The notes under the pieces: generated by a model
What the model was told of the DNA's origin: nothing
The model's input: the letters and a program-made list of their open reading frames with translations, nothing else
Database searches by the model: none
Translations under genes and position numbers: made by a program
Assembly (NCBI GenBank): GCA_020543525.1
Contig: JAHYIO010000005.1
Span: forward strand, 124,001-188,000
Reading direction: 5' to 3'
DNA from: Coriolopsis trogii
Taxonomy: Eukaryota; Basidiomycota; Agaricomycetes; Polyporales; Polyporaceae
Length of the DNA stretch: 64,000 nt
Part shown: positions 33,551 to 48,937 of the stretch, in pieces
Layout: each line of letters starts with the position of its first letter
Numbering within the stretch: position 1 is the first letter of the stretch

Positions 33551-35032
33551 ATGGCACTCCCCCAGGACGTTGTCGAAGATATCATCGATTGTCTCGCGGA
33601 CGACCGACATGGACTTGCCACATGTGCCCTTGTTAGTCGCCACTGGATACCCCGCTCACGCTTCCATCTCTTCTCGACGCTCGGATTCACGACTCACACT
33701 GCGCTGAACGTCCGATATCCCCACCCCATGACTCGCTACCCCAACAGCAACACGAAAGCGTCTACGGATGACTCGTGTGGGATTTGGGAAGGATTCGCCT
33801 CCCTCTTAACATCGAATCCCCATATCAGCAACTATGTTCGCTCTCTCACACTCGAGGCCGACCGGTCCAGGGGACCACTACTCACCCTTTGGCATGGTCG
33901 CAACTCATTCAATCTGGAGCTATTTCCCAATCTCCGATCCCTCGCTCTAGTCTCGGTATCTTTCAGCTCTATGGCGAATATTGCCGACATCATGCGATCT
34001 CTTCCCTGCCTCGAGGATTTCAGATGCGAGAAAGCGAACTTCATCTTCTCTCCCCCTAAACAGTCATCCATGTCGCGTCGACTCCGTCACCAAACGCCTC
34101 ATTACATAGACTCACCGAAGTCCACTCGTGACGGGTCACGATTGATTAGGATCGAAGACAACCTGCGTCGCCCGCTACCTAGGCTCAGGGAACTCAGGTT
34201 CTCCACTGCTGAGAGGACGTGGCTGCCCACAGAAGAACACCGTCAAGCCCAGGCGTTTGCCCACGAGCTGATGGACGATGGACTATCCAGCAATCTTGTC
34301 TTGCTGGAGCTCTCCAGCGTGCATACGACACTTGGATGGCTGCCCATCTTGCCGATATGCGGGCCTTCACTACGGCACTGCGCGTTAAGCCTCGCCGAGG
34401 TCCTTAATCTGTCAGGAGAACCCTTCGAACATATGCGTGAGTCATTCCGTCATACTCTGAACTGGGCCTGACATCTCTGTACGCTATGGTCAGGCGAGAA
34501 CATATTCGCGGTGATGAGTGCCGTCCGTTCTATGGCATCCCTTCGTTCGCTCTGCGTGGAATACGACGGATTGAGTGCCATGAAACGTGTAGCACAAGAC
34601 CCATCTCGCGCGTCGCTTTCACCATTATGCCTCGACGCACTTCAAGACGCACTATGCCGCCCGCTGAATATGTGCCTGTCCATATCGCGACCAGTCGCGG
34701 AGGCTGACTTTCCATGCCCTCTCCTCGAGCATCTATCCTTCAGGGTTACTGCCACCTCGCAGAGCCTATCTGGCTGGAGGCTGACATGCGCAACGCTAGC
34801 GCGGTCATTGCTTCGCCCATCTGGTAGCCACAGAGCGCGAGCGTGTCCTCAGCTCGCGCGTGTTACCGTGTTGGTCGAAGAACCGAAATTTGTGGTGCAG
34901 ATGTTGGCTGGAGCACCAGGATTACCCCTCGAAACTCGAGTCACTAGAGTAAAGGAGGTCTTTCAACCCTTCGAGGATCTCGGTGTTGCTGTTGACGTGG
35001 AGATCAACGTGTCGGACCGCGGACCCGTATGA
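33551..35032 (+). CDS. F-box/LRR protein
   Basis: Putative SCF substrate receptor. ATG at 33551 starts directly with the F-box: MALPQDVVEDIIDCLADDRH, then ATCALVSRHWIPRSRFHLF. About 400 residues of loose Leu-rich repeats follow (FPNLRSLALVSVSFSSM, SPLCLDALQDALCRP). One intron (GTGAGT at about 34437 to CAG at about 34490, with CTGAC near its 3' end) joins EPFEHMR to ENIFAVMSAVRSMASLRSL in frame. The stop is at 35032. It shares the short N-terminus and layout of the next gene and of the one at 62571-63993. Confidence 0.85.
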
Positions 35033-35122
35033 AGCGAGGGATAACAGTATAAGGTATGACACAGCCACATTCTGCTCCTTATAGTCTCCAATCGCAATCA
35101 CCGCTCATAGACATCAACGACC

Positions 35123-36408
35123 ATGATCTCTCCACCTCGAGAAGTGCCTCTCGAAGTACTATACATGATCCTCGATGCTCTCGGAGACGACTCCCAAGCG
35201 CTTTCCCGATGTACGCTCATCTGTCATCGCCTACGCTCCTATGCCCGTTCTCGTCTTTATCGAACCATTACCTTCTGTGGCGAAGACATGGCTCACAAAT
35301 TCACCACCACATTCGAAGCTCTCCCCGAAATACGCCCGCTCGTTCGCAATGTCACTCTAACCAGCCTCAATCGCTCCCGCGACCGCATCGTTCTCCCACT
35401 CGTCTATCTAACCATGAACCTCCTCCCCTTCATGCGCCTTGTCGCCCTCCGCTCGCTAACCCTCGAACACGTACGCATCGACTGTTCCGGAACGCTCTTT
35501 TCTGCTCTCTTCCTCCTCTCCAATCTCGAAGAACTCCGCTTCTTGGAGTCCGACTGCACCAGCGACGCATCTTCCAGGATTGCCAACAAGATCACGCACA
35601 TCCACAGTTCGGCCACATTTCCTTCCATCAAGAAGCTATCCGTGTCGCACTCTAACTCGGACAGAGCCAACCTGTTCGTGGGGGGTCTGCTCAAATTCAG
35701 GCAGTCCATCTGCATAACCACACTCGATATCACATTTTCCCAACGTATCGAAGTCTGGCTCTGGACGTCGTTCGTCCTGGATGTCGGCTGGAAGCTGCGT
35801 CACCTCGCCTTATCTTTCAATTTCGATACTCCTAGTGAGTCATGTTATCTTCATGCGTTATGCATCGCACGCGCAATGCTCTAACCAGCCGTACTGTGCC
35901 TCCCATTGCAGGGTGTATCTTGAGGCGGATGCTCGACGCCGTCGCCATGGTTCCCCTGCTCCGCTCTCTCGCTCTCACCACGCACTCGTTCGAGCAAGCT
36001 TCCGACTTCACATTCACCCTCATCTCCGAGCTCTGTCGCATGCTCGAGAAGCGTCCCACGTCACTGACCTCTCTGGAGCGCCTCCAGCTTGGACTCATCG
36101 AGCGCAACGAGCTCCCGGTCGGGATAGACGAGGCGTTGTGCGTCAGGCTGGCGCACGCTCTCTCTGCGGAGACAGTCACAGGCGTCGGTAGCAAGCGGGC
36201 CAAATCACGACGCTACCCACGTTTCGGGGTCCTCGATGTTCGCGTGGACATATATTTTGACATGGACGAGGGAGCAGAGGAGCGTGAAAAGGCGATTAGG
36301 AATGATAAGGAGGCAATGCTGACACGTTGGGGAAGGGCGCTCGAAGCGTTCGAGAGGGTTGTCACTAACGGGGTGCGGGTTGACATTGACTGGCAAGACG
36401 AGTCCTAG
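35123..36408 (+). CDS. F-box/LRR protein, tandem with the previous gene
   Basis: ATG at 35123; F-box PLEVLYMILDALGDDSQAL, then RCTLICHRLRSYARSRLYRT. The LRR-like middle includes LVALRSLTLEHVRIDCSG and LLSNLEELRFLESD. One intron from about 35831 to 35911 joins exon 1 (NFDTP) to CILRRMLDAVAMVPLLRSL. The end (GVRVDIDWQDES) stops at 36408. Only 90 bp separates it from the upstream F-box gene, so its promoter must be very short or shared. A decayed copy of its second exon follows. Confidence 0.85.
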
Positions 36409-36529
36409 CCGTCATGTTTACTACCCAAGCACTGTTAACTGTAGATGAGGCTTACCGTGTACTCAATACGTGACGTGGTACGAGTGCGTCTTTGTCTAAG
36501 CTCATGATACTCGCTCTATGAATAGCAAT

Positions 36530-37200
36530 CTTGCCAAAGCTTGCGGATTTGACACGAAGAGCATCCTCGAGAACTGCATCAGCCAGCCCCCTGGTGACTC
36601 GTGAGTTCATTCCCTTCACCGCGACATCCAGCGCTCAGAGTGCGTCAGTTAACCGGCCACCTTGGGTGTGCCTCCCCAGCGCGCACCTACAAACCGCTTT
36701 CAAATTTCAGCGCGATCGGGGAGGCCCCTCTTCTCCGTTTCCTCTCGCTCACCGCAAATCGGCCTGGTTCCGATCTGAAGAAACGCCCTCGGACCTCATT
36801 GACGCTCTGTGTACCATGCATATGCTCGAGCGTCCTACCCCGTCCGCCTTCCTGGGAACCATCTGACTGGGCCTCGGAGAACGGTATGGCCGGCCGATTG
36901 GCATCAACGACGTCTTGTGCACCCGGCTCGCTCGCGCGCTCTTGGCCAAGTGCATCACATTCCCCTCGGGTACGCATACGACGCTCTATCCGGGGTTTGG
37001 ACGACTAGATGGTCGCGTGGACATACAGAGGAAGTATCTCGTGGGCTATCGCGTAAAAAGATTTAACGGGCCAGAGCGAGTGAGGGTGGCGGCGCTCAAG
37101 AAGGACATGCAGGGCATGCTGGTGCGGCATGCGTTGGGGAAGCGCGTGAATCACAGTGAGAGTGAGATTGAGATTCAAGCAGTAACGCCATTGATCAACA
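36530..37200 (+). pseudogene. Decayed F-box/LRR C-terminal duplicate
   Basis: Pieces in three frames align in order with exon 2 of the gene just upstream. APLLRFLSLTANR matches VPLLRSLALTTH. DLIDALCTMHMLERPTPS matches TLISELCRMLEKRPTS. GINDVLCTRLARAL...GRLDGRVDI matches GIDEALCVRLAHAL...GVLDVRVDI. At least two frameshifts separate them, and no F-box exon precedes them. Confidence 0.75.
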
Positions 37201-37294
37201 CTCCTTCTATTGACCGAGACTCATGGTACAGATCGGTAGCATCGGAACACAGCTCGTAAGCATGATCTATAAAACCTCAAGCGAAGCCCAGAAT

Positions 37295-38245
37295 CTACTC
37301 CTGGTCGAACACCAAGGCGCGGACCTCAATCGACTCGCGCTGCGGCGCATCCTTCGGGCTCGTCACGTCCGCAAAAGCCGAATGCGGGGTCAGGCGTGCC
37401 CTGTCCTCCTCCGAGTCGTAGCACTTGATGAGCGTGACCTCATCCGGGGTCTGCCCAGACAGGTAGTACCACTTGTGGTCCGGGTTGTATCGCACGCTAT
37501 AGGTGCTGCCGGTACGGTGGGGGTAGATGAGGTCCACGGGCACGAGGTCCTTCTCGCTCAGGTGGCGCCAGTCAGAGACTGCGAGCGGCTTGTGGGCGAC
37601 GGGATGGTGGATGGGCCGCCAGACATTGATGATGCGCACGCGCCCTTTGAGGAGGCGGTCGGCCTCCTCGGGAAGGTGGTACTTCACGCGCTCGCGACTG
37701 GCGTTGTACGTCTGGTCAATGTGGACGCGCTCCTGTAGAAACTATCAGAAGATGGGGCACAGTGAGGCCGGAGTGGACGTACCACTGGACCGCGGTAATT
37801 AGGACCGATCTTCGCGTTCTCATCCGGCTTGCGCCTGTGATCAAGGATAGCTCGTCAGGAAAGATGATGGAGTAAAATCGCAGACTCCCTTCACGAACCT
37901 GATGGTATGGTCGAAAATCAAGACCCTCTTCCCTCCAGCGACCTTCTTCAGGATCTCCTCCACCTCTGGGTAGTACCGAGCCTTGATACGCTCTTCGTCG
38001 TCGAAGTCCTTCTCCACGCTGGGCCACTTCACGAACTGAAAGCCACTCGTGTCGAGCGAGAACTCCTCCTCGCGGCCGCGCGCGTCGTGAATGGTGACGG
38101 GGTGGGGGTCGGTGCCGACGTTGTTCTGAGCCTTCCCCGCTGGTGCCTCGAACGCGTATTGGTAGGGCTCCTCGTCGCCAATGGGAGCGTAGTAGTTGAG
38201 CGTGGTGGGGACGTCGTGCGGGGCAAGAACTGCTGCAGTGGCCAT
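37295..38245 (-). CDS. CmcJ/NvfI/EfuI-family putative Fe(II)/2-oxoglutarate-type oxygenase
   Basis: Family members hydroxylate, desaturate or form endoperoxides in secondary metabolism; the fungal founders are NvfI and EfuI. ATG at 38245 gives MATAAVLAPHDVPTTLNYYA, then DPHPVTIHDARGREEEFSLD, GFQFVKWPSVEKDFDDEERI and GGKRVLIFDHTIR. Small introns then lead to RKPDENAKIGPNYRGPV and VHIDQTYNASRERVKYHLP. The HxD of VHIDQ and the His in NVWRPIHHPVAHKPLAVSDW are the likely metal ligands. It ends SIEVRALVFDQE, stop at 37295. Complete at about 280 residues. No terpene synthase, PKS, NRPS or P450 lies nearby, so it is not in an evident cluster here. Confidence 0.8.
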
Positions 38246-40109
38246 TGCGATATACGAGACGTAGAGCTAGTTGTCTGTGTGAAGGTAGAGACTATTGCCG
38301 AGTACAGAGACTTGTTGGGATGAGACTCCTCCTGCACTCCATCAATCGTTTATATGTCCTTCTCACAACGACTCACTTTCCCGAAAACCGCCCATCTTCT
38401 TCATCTCCGACGGAGCACAGATGTCGGGATATCAGTCATCCAACTAGAGAAGCACTGACCTGGCTGCACTAGACCCAAACTCTAGCACCATCCGCAGTGA
38501 GAATAAGCATGACTTCTGTACCATGGGAGCCTAGTTCAGCGTTGGGTCTTCGCTTTCTAAGGATTGACAGGCTATCGCAATTCCGAAGTCTGGTGACGCG
38601 ATGAAAACCGGGCTGTAAGCCCTCGAGCCCGAGCGACGTTACACATTTTTCTTCTACACGGCGAGAGCCAAAAGCCACGCTTTCCCATCTCGAAAGCCGC
38701 TCAAGTGTTCAGTACAGGGGCAATGTCGTCGTAGCGAGGTTGTTAGGAGCGAGAGAGGGAAAGACTCTTACTTACAATGCGCCAATCTGTCAATATTTGT
38801 CAGCAGAAAGCTCACTCGAGTGAGGGAAACAATTCAGACTTCGCCTGACATAGCACTGTCGCAGAAGTCAGATGAGTAAGATTGTCGGAGACGGTCGAGA
38901 GTTACACACGATCAACTTACACCATGAACATCGCTGCTCGCAACAGTGAGGCGACCACGTTGGGGTAGGGACTACTCAGTCTGACTCCGCACAACGTCCG
39001 ATTCCGATATCGGGCTACGGGTAAGTACAGGAATGTCCCGTATACGCGTAGGGACGAAACATCGTCGTCTTACATGATGTCAAATAACGAGTCGGACGAT
39101 GACCCTCTTGCTAGCCCACAATGCCTCGGGTGGGCGCTTGAGGAGGATAGAACCAGTTCAGAAATGGTCGAAATGAATGTGGTTAGTTTAGTATGGTCAA
39201 TAGACAGAGCTAGCGTGGGCGGGTGAAGCAACTTGCAAGGTAAATCGGACGAACAATCATGACTCAGTTACTTATGTTCGGACACGGCACTCCGGGCCGC
39301 AATCCCGGGCGCTCGAAGCACTATGTCTGCCACTGCCAGCGCGGGCCTACTCCTGTTCACGAGCGACCGCTTACCTACTAAGGTTATACATACCTAGCTG
39401 CTCTCGAGTCCCAGCACAACTACTCCCTGCTACTTCGTGAACATCTGTTTGGAGTATCTCTGACGTGATCTATGACATTGGGCGACCATAGACATTCAAG
39501 ACAGTGTCGAAGAGCAGTGCATAGCAGCGATGGTGAGTTAAGGCTTGCCGCTTGCTGCACCCTTCCATCCGTCTTGCAAGCTGCCTACTCACATGATCCA
39601 CTTACAGGGTGTATGCTACGAGACGCTATCGAAATCTAATCACAACTTTCTACATTTGCGCTACGTTTGCGAATGAATCGATAATGGACGATTCCGATGG
39701 CGACGCCCCCTCTGCAATGTCTGTGTATTGCATTTCCGGTGAGTACTTTCCGATATTCCACCGAGCTGCATACCGGGAGTAGCGTGATGGGAGTAGGGTT
39801 GTGAGGAACATATATCCAGTCAGCCTGCCACGCCAACACGCGTACCTATACGAGGTCGCAATGCAGATCGCGCAGATCGAGGGGCAGAGGGTGCGTTTGA
39901 GCATCGTCAGACGTTGCGCTCATTACAGCGTAGTGACGATGCTCAAGCATTGGAATATTGTGTGTATGATGCGGCTAGCAGAAAAAGGACGATTTATACG
40001 ATGACGAATTGGGTAATGGACAACGTGTTCTGACGGATTCGCATTGTGGTCTGACAAACTGCAAGGCCTATTGTACACAATGGTGACGATAGTTCATATT
40101 ACGACTTCC
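38246..40109. other. Long intergenic stretch, no gene seen
   Basis: 1.9 kb with many stops in all frames, no codon bias and no obvious repeat. Confidence 0.5.
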
Positions 40110-40809
40110 CTAAGCATTCGTCTCGATAGCGCGACGACGGTTTCCGCTAACGGTAGTCTCGCCTACCGTAGTGAAAGTTGTGGACGTGCGAGTCGTTGTG
40201 ACTGTGGTGGTGGACGTGATGGTTCTCGTACGCGTGCTCGTGAACGCCGTTGTGACCCGGCTGGTCGACTCGGGACGAGTCAGCGTAGTCGTAGTCGTTT
40301 CGACGACGAGCGGGCCAGGAACTGTCGTGGTAACTGTCGTCACACCTTCCTCATCGCCGCCGTCTTCGTCACCACCATCCTCGTCGCCACCATCCTCATC
40401 ACCACCATCCTCCTGACGTCTGACGACATCGCTTCGGAGACGGAGGTTGGCGTTAACGTCGGCTTGCACTGTCGCGGTGGCGCTGATGGATGGTGTGCCG
40501 CCATTCTCGGTCGTGGAGAGGGAGGTAGGCAGGGAAATGGTACTGAGAGTAGACGATGGATGGTGTAGGATTCCGTGCAGAATGCTGTCCAAGAAATTGC
40601 CGCTCGAGCTAGATGTTGATGGGCTCGCTGAGGAAGTGCTGGAATGCCCGTCTGTGCCTGCTCCAAGGCTGACTGTGACGAGTTCTGCACTTGTGCGTCA
40701 GCGTGCAAGCATATGTCACTAACCGCGCGTACGCACCAGGATTGGCTTGGGCAGTGTGACATGCCACAACGATCAAGCCGGTGATAGCGGTGATCTTGGT
40801 AGCGTACAT
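40110..40809 (-). CDS. Secreted Thr-rich protein with acidic Gly-Gly-Asp-Glu repeat (type A, copy 1)
   Basis: Unrecognised family. ATG at 40809; signal peptide MYATKITAITGLIVVACHTA. Exon 1 is 73 nt (40737-40809); a 52-nt phase-1 intron (40685-40736) follows directly after the signal. Then come a Ser-rich stretch, a dibasic site (DVVRRQED), an imperfect GGDED repeat (about 20 residues), VTTVTTTVPGPLV and a long Thr/Arg tract (TRTRTITSTTTVTTTRTST), ending near RRAIETNA. No cysteines in the tail, no membrane anchor. Ser/Thr density suggests heavy O-mannosylation in the wall or medium; Kex2-like cutting at RR is an inference. TATATAGG lies 94-101 bp upstream. Divergent from a type B gene 908 bp away. 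Confidence 0.75.
40349..40420. repeat. In-frame repeat encoding GGDED units (type A copy 1)
   Basis: Imperfect repeat of about 15 bp (CACCATCCTCGTCGC-like on the plus strand) that encodes Gly-Gly-Asp-Glu-Asp units of the secreted protein on the minus strand. The matching protein at 57992-58741 has more and less regular units. Confidence 0.7.
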
Positions 40810-40901
40810 ATTCAAGGGAGGCAGGACAGAGTTGAGAGGTTACGTCTGCACGAGATTCAGTGGCGATGTGATAGTAGGTTGATGCGCGAAGGTAGTAGCT
40901 A

Positions 40902-40909
40902 CCTATATA
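40902..40909 (-). promoter_or_regulatory. TATA box, type A copy 1
   Basis: TATATAGG on the minus strand, 94-101 bp before the ATG at 40809; the same octamer stands before type A copy 2. Confidence 0.6.
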
Positions 40910-41579
40910 ACACCTTCACTCTCTGGGGTCATCCACGAGTGAAAGGCTAGGCTCTGGACAAAGCGGTCCCGGGCTTGGTCGTACAGCACACGACGGAAGC
41001 AATGAGCCTCTTTCATCATCGTCCACTAGATCCACGAAGGGAGCTGGTGATCGGAGACATTGCGATCGCACTCGCTCCTGCAGTTGGTCAGTGCCTAATA
41101 CCCAGTGGGATGCCAAGTGTGGGACAGTTCCTATGCTCGAGGCAGTTCGCAGGAGCCGCAGTGGACTACAGTGGAGAACGGCTCCGGAGGTGACGCGCTT
41201 GGATACACAGTCTCCAGGCCGGGACGTAATTCAATGGTCAGGCCCCCGGCGTGTGTAGACGTCGCGAGTATGCGCTGGACACGACTCGCAGTCAGCCAAG
41301 TCCGGAATGAGATCATGGACGCGACTCTCATCTGCGAGCCAATGAGCAGCTTGCGGATGTTCCCAAGATGGAAGGTGGTAAAGAGGACGAGATCGAAGGA
41401 TGCGTGAAGTTCAAGCTCTGAACACTCACGTATCACGAAAATGCTCCGACGTTGTCGACGGAAGTAGCGGATATGACGATGCACGAGGGGGGAGTGGCGC
41501 GATTCCCACTAACGTCCTTAGCCTCACGCGCAAACACAGACTCGGAAGTCGGACGCGCGTCCACAGAGTCACGATGCTT

Positions 41580-41588
41580 CTATAAGAC
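41580..41588 (+). promoter_or_regulatory. TATA box, type B copy 1
   Basis: CTATAAGAC about 130-138 bp before the ATG at 41718; the identical 9-mer precedes type B copy 2. Confidence 0.6.
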
Positions 41589-41717
41589 TCCTAGAGGGCC
41601 ACCCGACACTCTACAAAATCTTTGGACCATATCGTTCGTACAACCACATTCGCATCTTCGCTGGCACACAGCAGCCTTTCACACACAAACCCGCTCTCCA
41701 AGACATCTTCCGTTGGC

Positions 41718-42155
41718 ATGCATTTCGCAAAGTTGGGTTCCTTTACCGTTCTTGCGCTCGCCGCGTCTGGAGTCGTTGGTAGTGGTAAGTGTCACCCGGA
41801 TAGGTTTCGGGCACATGTGGACTCACCGACCATGAGCATAGTCATTCCGCGTCAGGACGATACCACAACGTCGTCTTCGACTACCACGTCTGCAACCACT
41901 ACAGACTCCACCACGACCGTTACTGAGACGGGCGATCCGACTACTTCAACCATTACCTCGACCGTAAGGACGACTCCAACTGTCACGAGCACGCGGCTCT
42001 CCCAGACATTCACGTATACGACTACAACGGTCACGCGCACCCGAGGGGCATTTACGACTATCACCGAGACGGACACAATCACCGTGCCAACCGTGACGTC
42101 CACTCCCGGGGCAACGCGCCAGCCGCGCCCAACGCGCCCTGCACGACCCAACTGA
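41718..42155 (+). CDS. Secreted Thr-rich protein (type B, copy 1)
   Basis: Unrecognised family. ATG at 41718; signal peptide MHFAKLGSFTVLALAASGVV. Exon 1 is 67 nt; a 57-nt phase-1 intron (41785-41841) follows the signal. The mature start reads VIPRQDD, then Ser/Thr runs and the conserved core TGDPTTSTITSTVRTTPTV, TRTRGAFTTITETDTITVPT, and a Pro/Arg tail (TRPARPN). No Cys in the mature part and no anchor. The tool-free longer frame reading from 41622 is upstream of the TATA-driven start and lacks a signal peptide at its N-terminus, so I use 41718. Close relative of the gene at 56606-57041; related in layout to type A. Confidence 0.75.
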   Translation: MHFAKLGSFTVLALAASGVVGSGKCHPDRFRAHVDSPTMSIVIPRQDDTTTSSSTTTSATTTDSTTTVTETGDPTTSTITSTVRTTPTVTSTRLSQTFTYTTTTVTRTRGAFTTITETDTITVPTVTSTPGATRQPRPTRPARPN

Positions 42156-42529
42156 ACAAGGTGCTAGTGTCCGTAGAATTACTATGATAAGTTGTAGTGT
42201 GTCCCATTCCATGATTTACCATGATGGTTGTGCGAGCGATCGTAAATGTACAAACGTCGGGATCGAATCAACTACTCTGGGGATGGGAGAAGTTAACGAG
42301 TTCACACGTGATGGAATAGTAATTAGAGTTCAACGCGATGGATGAGTGAGTAATGTTGGCCAAATCCGCGAACTAAGACCACCACGTTAAATATATTGCA
42401 TGCATTCGCCCTTTGGCCGTCGGTATAACTGCCATCGCGCGCGCGTTACGAATGACTCGTAAGTGAGTAGTTTGAACCTGAAGAATTTGCATTAGTAGTA
42501 ACAAAGAGCGACCCAGTAATGGGACTCAC
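42156..42529. other. Convergent spacer
   Basis: AT-richer 3' flank between the type B gene and the F-box gene; no gene seen. Confidence 0.5.
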
Positions 42530-44281
42530 CTATATTCCCTGAGGAAAGTCCATCGTGATGATCCTATCTTGCTCACGAGCAACGTAGAACCGTTGCCAGA
42601 ATGCATGGCTTGGGACGGCCCAAGTGTACCTAGCGTTGAGCACTACCCTCAGCACCTGATGAAGATACCTTGGTTCCAAGTCGTCATAGGGCTCGGAGAG
42701 GCCGTGACCGAGTTTAAGCACTAAATCCATCAGAGGGAGAGCACCCAGTCGCTCCCGGTGTCGCAGACATGCCAGCAATTCCTCGAAGAATTCAGAAGTC
42801 GCCTTGATGCGCTCTCCCTCAATCCTGACGCAAGCGAGCTTCGGGAATACGGTAAGAGAGCTCGTGCCTTCCGCCACGTAGGACGCTGCGCGCAGGCCTT
42901 CCCACATGGCAGTTGCTTCGCCTTGCCCTGTGAGAGACAGATCCGTCAGGCAAGGAAACGCCCTGAACATGGCTTCCCACCCGGATGGCTGACTAACGCA
43001 GTAATGGTTACAATCGACGATCAGACGTCGCAATGATGAGGGGCGGCAGATCTGAATGAGGTCGCGGAGGATGACTGAAGCTCTGTCGTCCGGTTGTGAG
43101 ATCGTCGTGGGGCAGTCATCGTAGCGGATGCTGAATTGAATGGCCCGGCTGTCCACAGTCTCTTCCAGCCACCTCTCTGGCGATTGAGAGTAGCCCGAAC
43201 ATCCAAACAGATGAGAGACTTCTTCGTCGTCGTTTATCACGAGCCATACAGTCTGCACTGTGTTGAGCACCGGTAGTGTCTCAGGAGGGCGGGGCGGGAG
43301 ACTGTCGACGAGTGATACTCTGGTCTGATCCTGGGTGGCGCGATAGATCGATACAAAGACTATGAGATCGACATCTTTAGGAAGGATGACATGCGCCAGG
43401 AATGTCCTGATATCGTCTGGATGATCGGATTGAATAGTGCAACCCCTCAGCCCAGGGAGGACGATGGGGTCGCGCAAGGGGATATTGAGATGAGACTCTC
43501 TGCTGATAAGCGGAAAGAGTGTGCTGGATATCTCGAGTGTATGGAGTGCTCGCATTGTCGACAGAGTATCGAGTAATCCGCTAAGGGTAAGCCCTGTGCG
43601 CCCACAGCCCTTAAGAGTGAGAGAAGCGAGGCCACGGAAGAGCTGCGCGTCGTGGGGAATGACTTGTGAATGGCAAGAGAGCGAAGACAATAGGGGAAAC
43701 CTCTGTCGTGTGATATCAGGATCTGGGGCATGCCACATGCCGTTCGTGAGGCAGCGCGTCATCACTTCGAGGGCGCGCAGGTTGGGCATGGATCGCTGCA
43801 GAAAGCGGACAAGGTCCTGCGTAGACGGTAAGTCTACCGTGGGCAAGCCCTCCATGATTTGTACTCTTTGGTGCTGGCAGACGCTCAACGCGGTGAGACG
43901 ATCCGTATGATGCGCGACAATGTCGAGCATCTCCTCCGATGGTTTGGTGAGGTTGACTGTGAGCTGCAATATGCCGGAGCGATTGAGGCAGAGATTCAGC
44001 CAGGCCAGGTCTCTATGACCAACAGCATCGATGATCGTCCATAGCGCGGGCGTTGATTCGACAACGTCGCGCCAATGCTTGCATACGCGCATAAGCGACG
44101 ACAGTGCCGCACGGGATTGGCCTTCTTCCACTTCGTGCCAGTCTGCGACCAGGATGTGAGCCAGTAACTCGTTCGGAAGACGGCCAATGGGGGCAGCTGG
44201 GATGCAGAGCTTCTCGGACAGACGCATCCTCTCCAGTCCTTCGGCCAAGTTCGACGCCTGGTTACGAGCGTTTGTGTCCAT
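42530..44281 (-). CDS. F-box-like protein, single exon
   Basis: 583 residues without an intron, unlike the other F-box genes here. The N-terminal helix (ASNLAEGLERMRLSEKL) precedes the F-box-like motif (IGRLPNELLAHILVADWHEV, then LMRVCKHWRDVVESTPALW). The remaining 480 residues are Leu-rich and end with the HAFWQRFYV region and MDFPQGI. This is the large 'F-box-like, cut before Trp' group common in agaricomycetes. Substrate unknown. TATATAG on the minus strand about 45-52 bp before the ATG. It lies between the two A/B secreted-protein pairs. Confidence 0.85.
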   Translation of the reverse strand: MDTNARNQASNLAEGLERMRLSEKLCIPAAPIGRLPNELLAHILVADWHEVEEGQSRAALSSLMRVCKHWRDVVESTPALWTIIDAVGHRDLAWLNLCLNRSGILQLTVNLTKPSEEMLDIVAHHTDRLTALSVCQHQRVQIMEGLPTVDLPSTQDLVRFLQRSMPNLRALEVMTRCLTNGMWHAPDPDITRQRFPLLSSLSCHSQVIPHDAQLFRGLASLTLKGCGRTGLTLSGLLDTLSTMRALHTLEISSTLFPLISRESHLNIPLRDPIVLPGLRGCTIQSDHPDDIRTFLAHVILPKDVDLIVFVSIYRATQDQTRVSLVDSLPPRPPETLPVLNTVQTVWLVINDDEEVSHLFGCSGYSQSPERWLEETVDSRAIQFSIRYDDCPTTISQPDDRASVILRDLIQICRPSSLRRLIVDCNHYCVSQPSGWEAMFRAFPCLTDLSLTGQGEATAMWEGLRAASYVAEGTSSLTVFPKLACVRIEGERIKATSEFFEELLACLRHRERLGALPLMDLVLKLGHGLSEPYDDLEPRYLHQVLRVVLNARYTWAVPSHAFWQRFYVAREQDRIITMDFPQGI

Positions 44282-45189
44282 CCCGAGGCTTATACAGCAC
44301 TACATGAGTCTAGTTTGTGGTAGTTCAACTATATAGACGCACCTATTGCAAAGTGTGGAGTAAGAGTGATCAATACGCTAGACGTCTTCAGCCCTCCCGA
44401 ATGGATCGACTCGCCTCGGTTACGGCTACCACGTACGTGTGAGCAAGCACATCCGTGAAACCTCCAATGCATGAGTGAGACTACATACCGTGTAGGGCGT
44501 GGCGGCGGATGAGAGGAAGAGGTGGGACGCAGAAATTGGGCAGCGCTGAGACTTCGGACTGATATCGATTTGTCGGCAAATCCCGGTTCATCACGGTACC
44601 TGCACCGCACAGCTTGCGGCGGAGCAGTGCGTCGCGTCATCTCCACAGGTGAGTTCCAGGGTTGGTCAACGAATGCGGCCATTGGCGTGCTTCCGTGGAA
44701 GATTACGGACACTGCGGATTCTCCGAGCCTCGTCCGCCTGGGCAGCCAGAGCACGCATTCACGAGGTACTAACACACGCATCTTGAGGTCTATGGAGCCC
44801 ACCACCCTGGGCACGGAGAGGCCGTCGGGTTTTCATCGTTGATCCGAGTCGTGGCGACGTCGAGGGTCGGCGCCATTAGGGCCTGCCAAAGAGCGACCCG
44901 AATATGAGACCATGAACATCGTAACCAAGCTCCGAATGACATACGTACTCCGCACAGAAAGGTGGAGGGCGGCGATGGAAGCTAAGATACGTAGGACTGC
45001 CGTACTTGGGCTGCTAAGGCCTACGCAGTCGGCGGCGTCACCCTGCGCAAGACCGACAGAGGAGGTGAACGTTGCGTCGCACTCTAGCAGCAGGGAGGAT
45101 CGAACAGATCAGTCTATGTGGATACAGCACATACCTACAATGATACAAAAAGCTTTTGATACTTCATATCCAACACGTCATCCTCGCCC
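44282..45189. other. Intergenic, no gene seen
   Basis: Frames at 44329-44814 (minus), 44522-44842 and 44912-45790 (plus) overlap or shadow neighbouring genes and lack coding bias. Confidence 0.5.

Positions 45190-48937
<3,748 letters not shown>

Larger units (their letters stand above)
40810..41717. promoter_or_regulatory. Divergent promoter region of the first A/B pair
   Basis: 908 bp between the start codons of type A copy 1 (minus) and type B copy 1 (plus). It holds TATATAGG (40902-40909) and CTATAAGAC (41580-41588), one for each side. The second pair has a spacer of 950 bp with the same two elements in mirror order. Confidence 0.6.

Noticed and set aside
40171..40416. Val/Ser-rich 81-codon plus-strand frame
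   Set aside because: Antisense shadow of the Thr-rich and acidic-repeat secreted protein.
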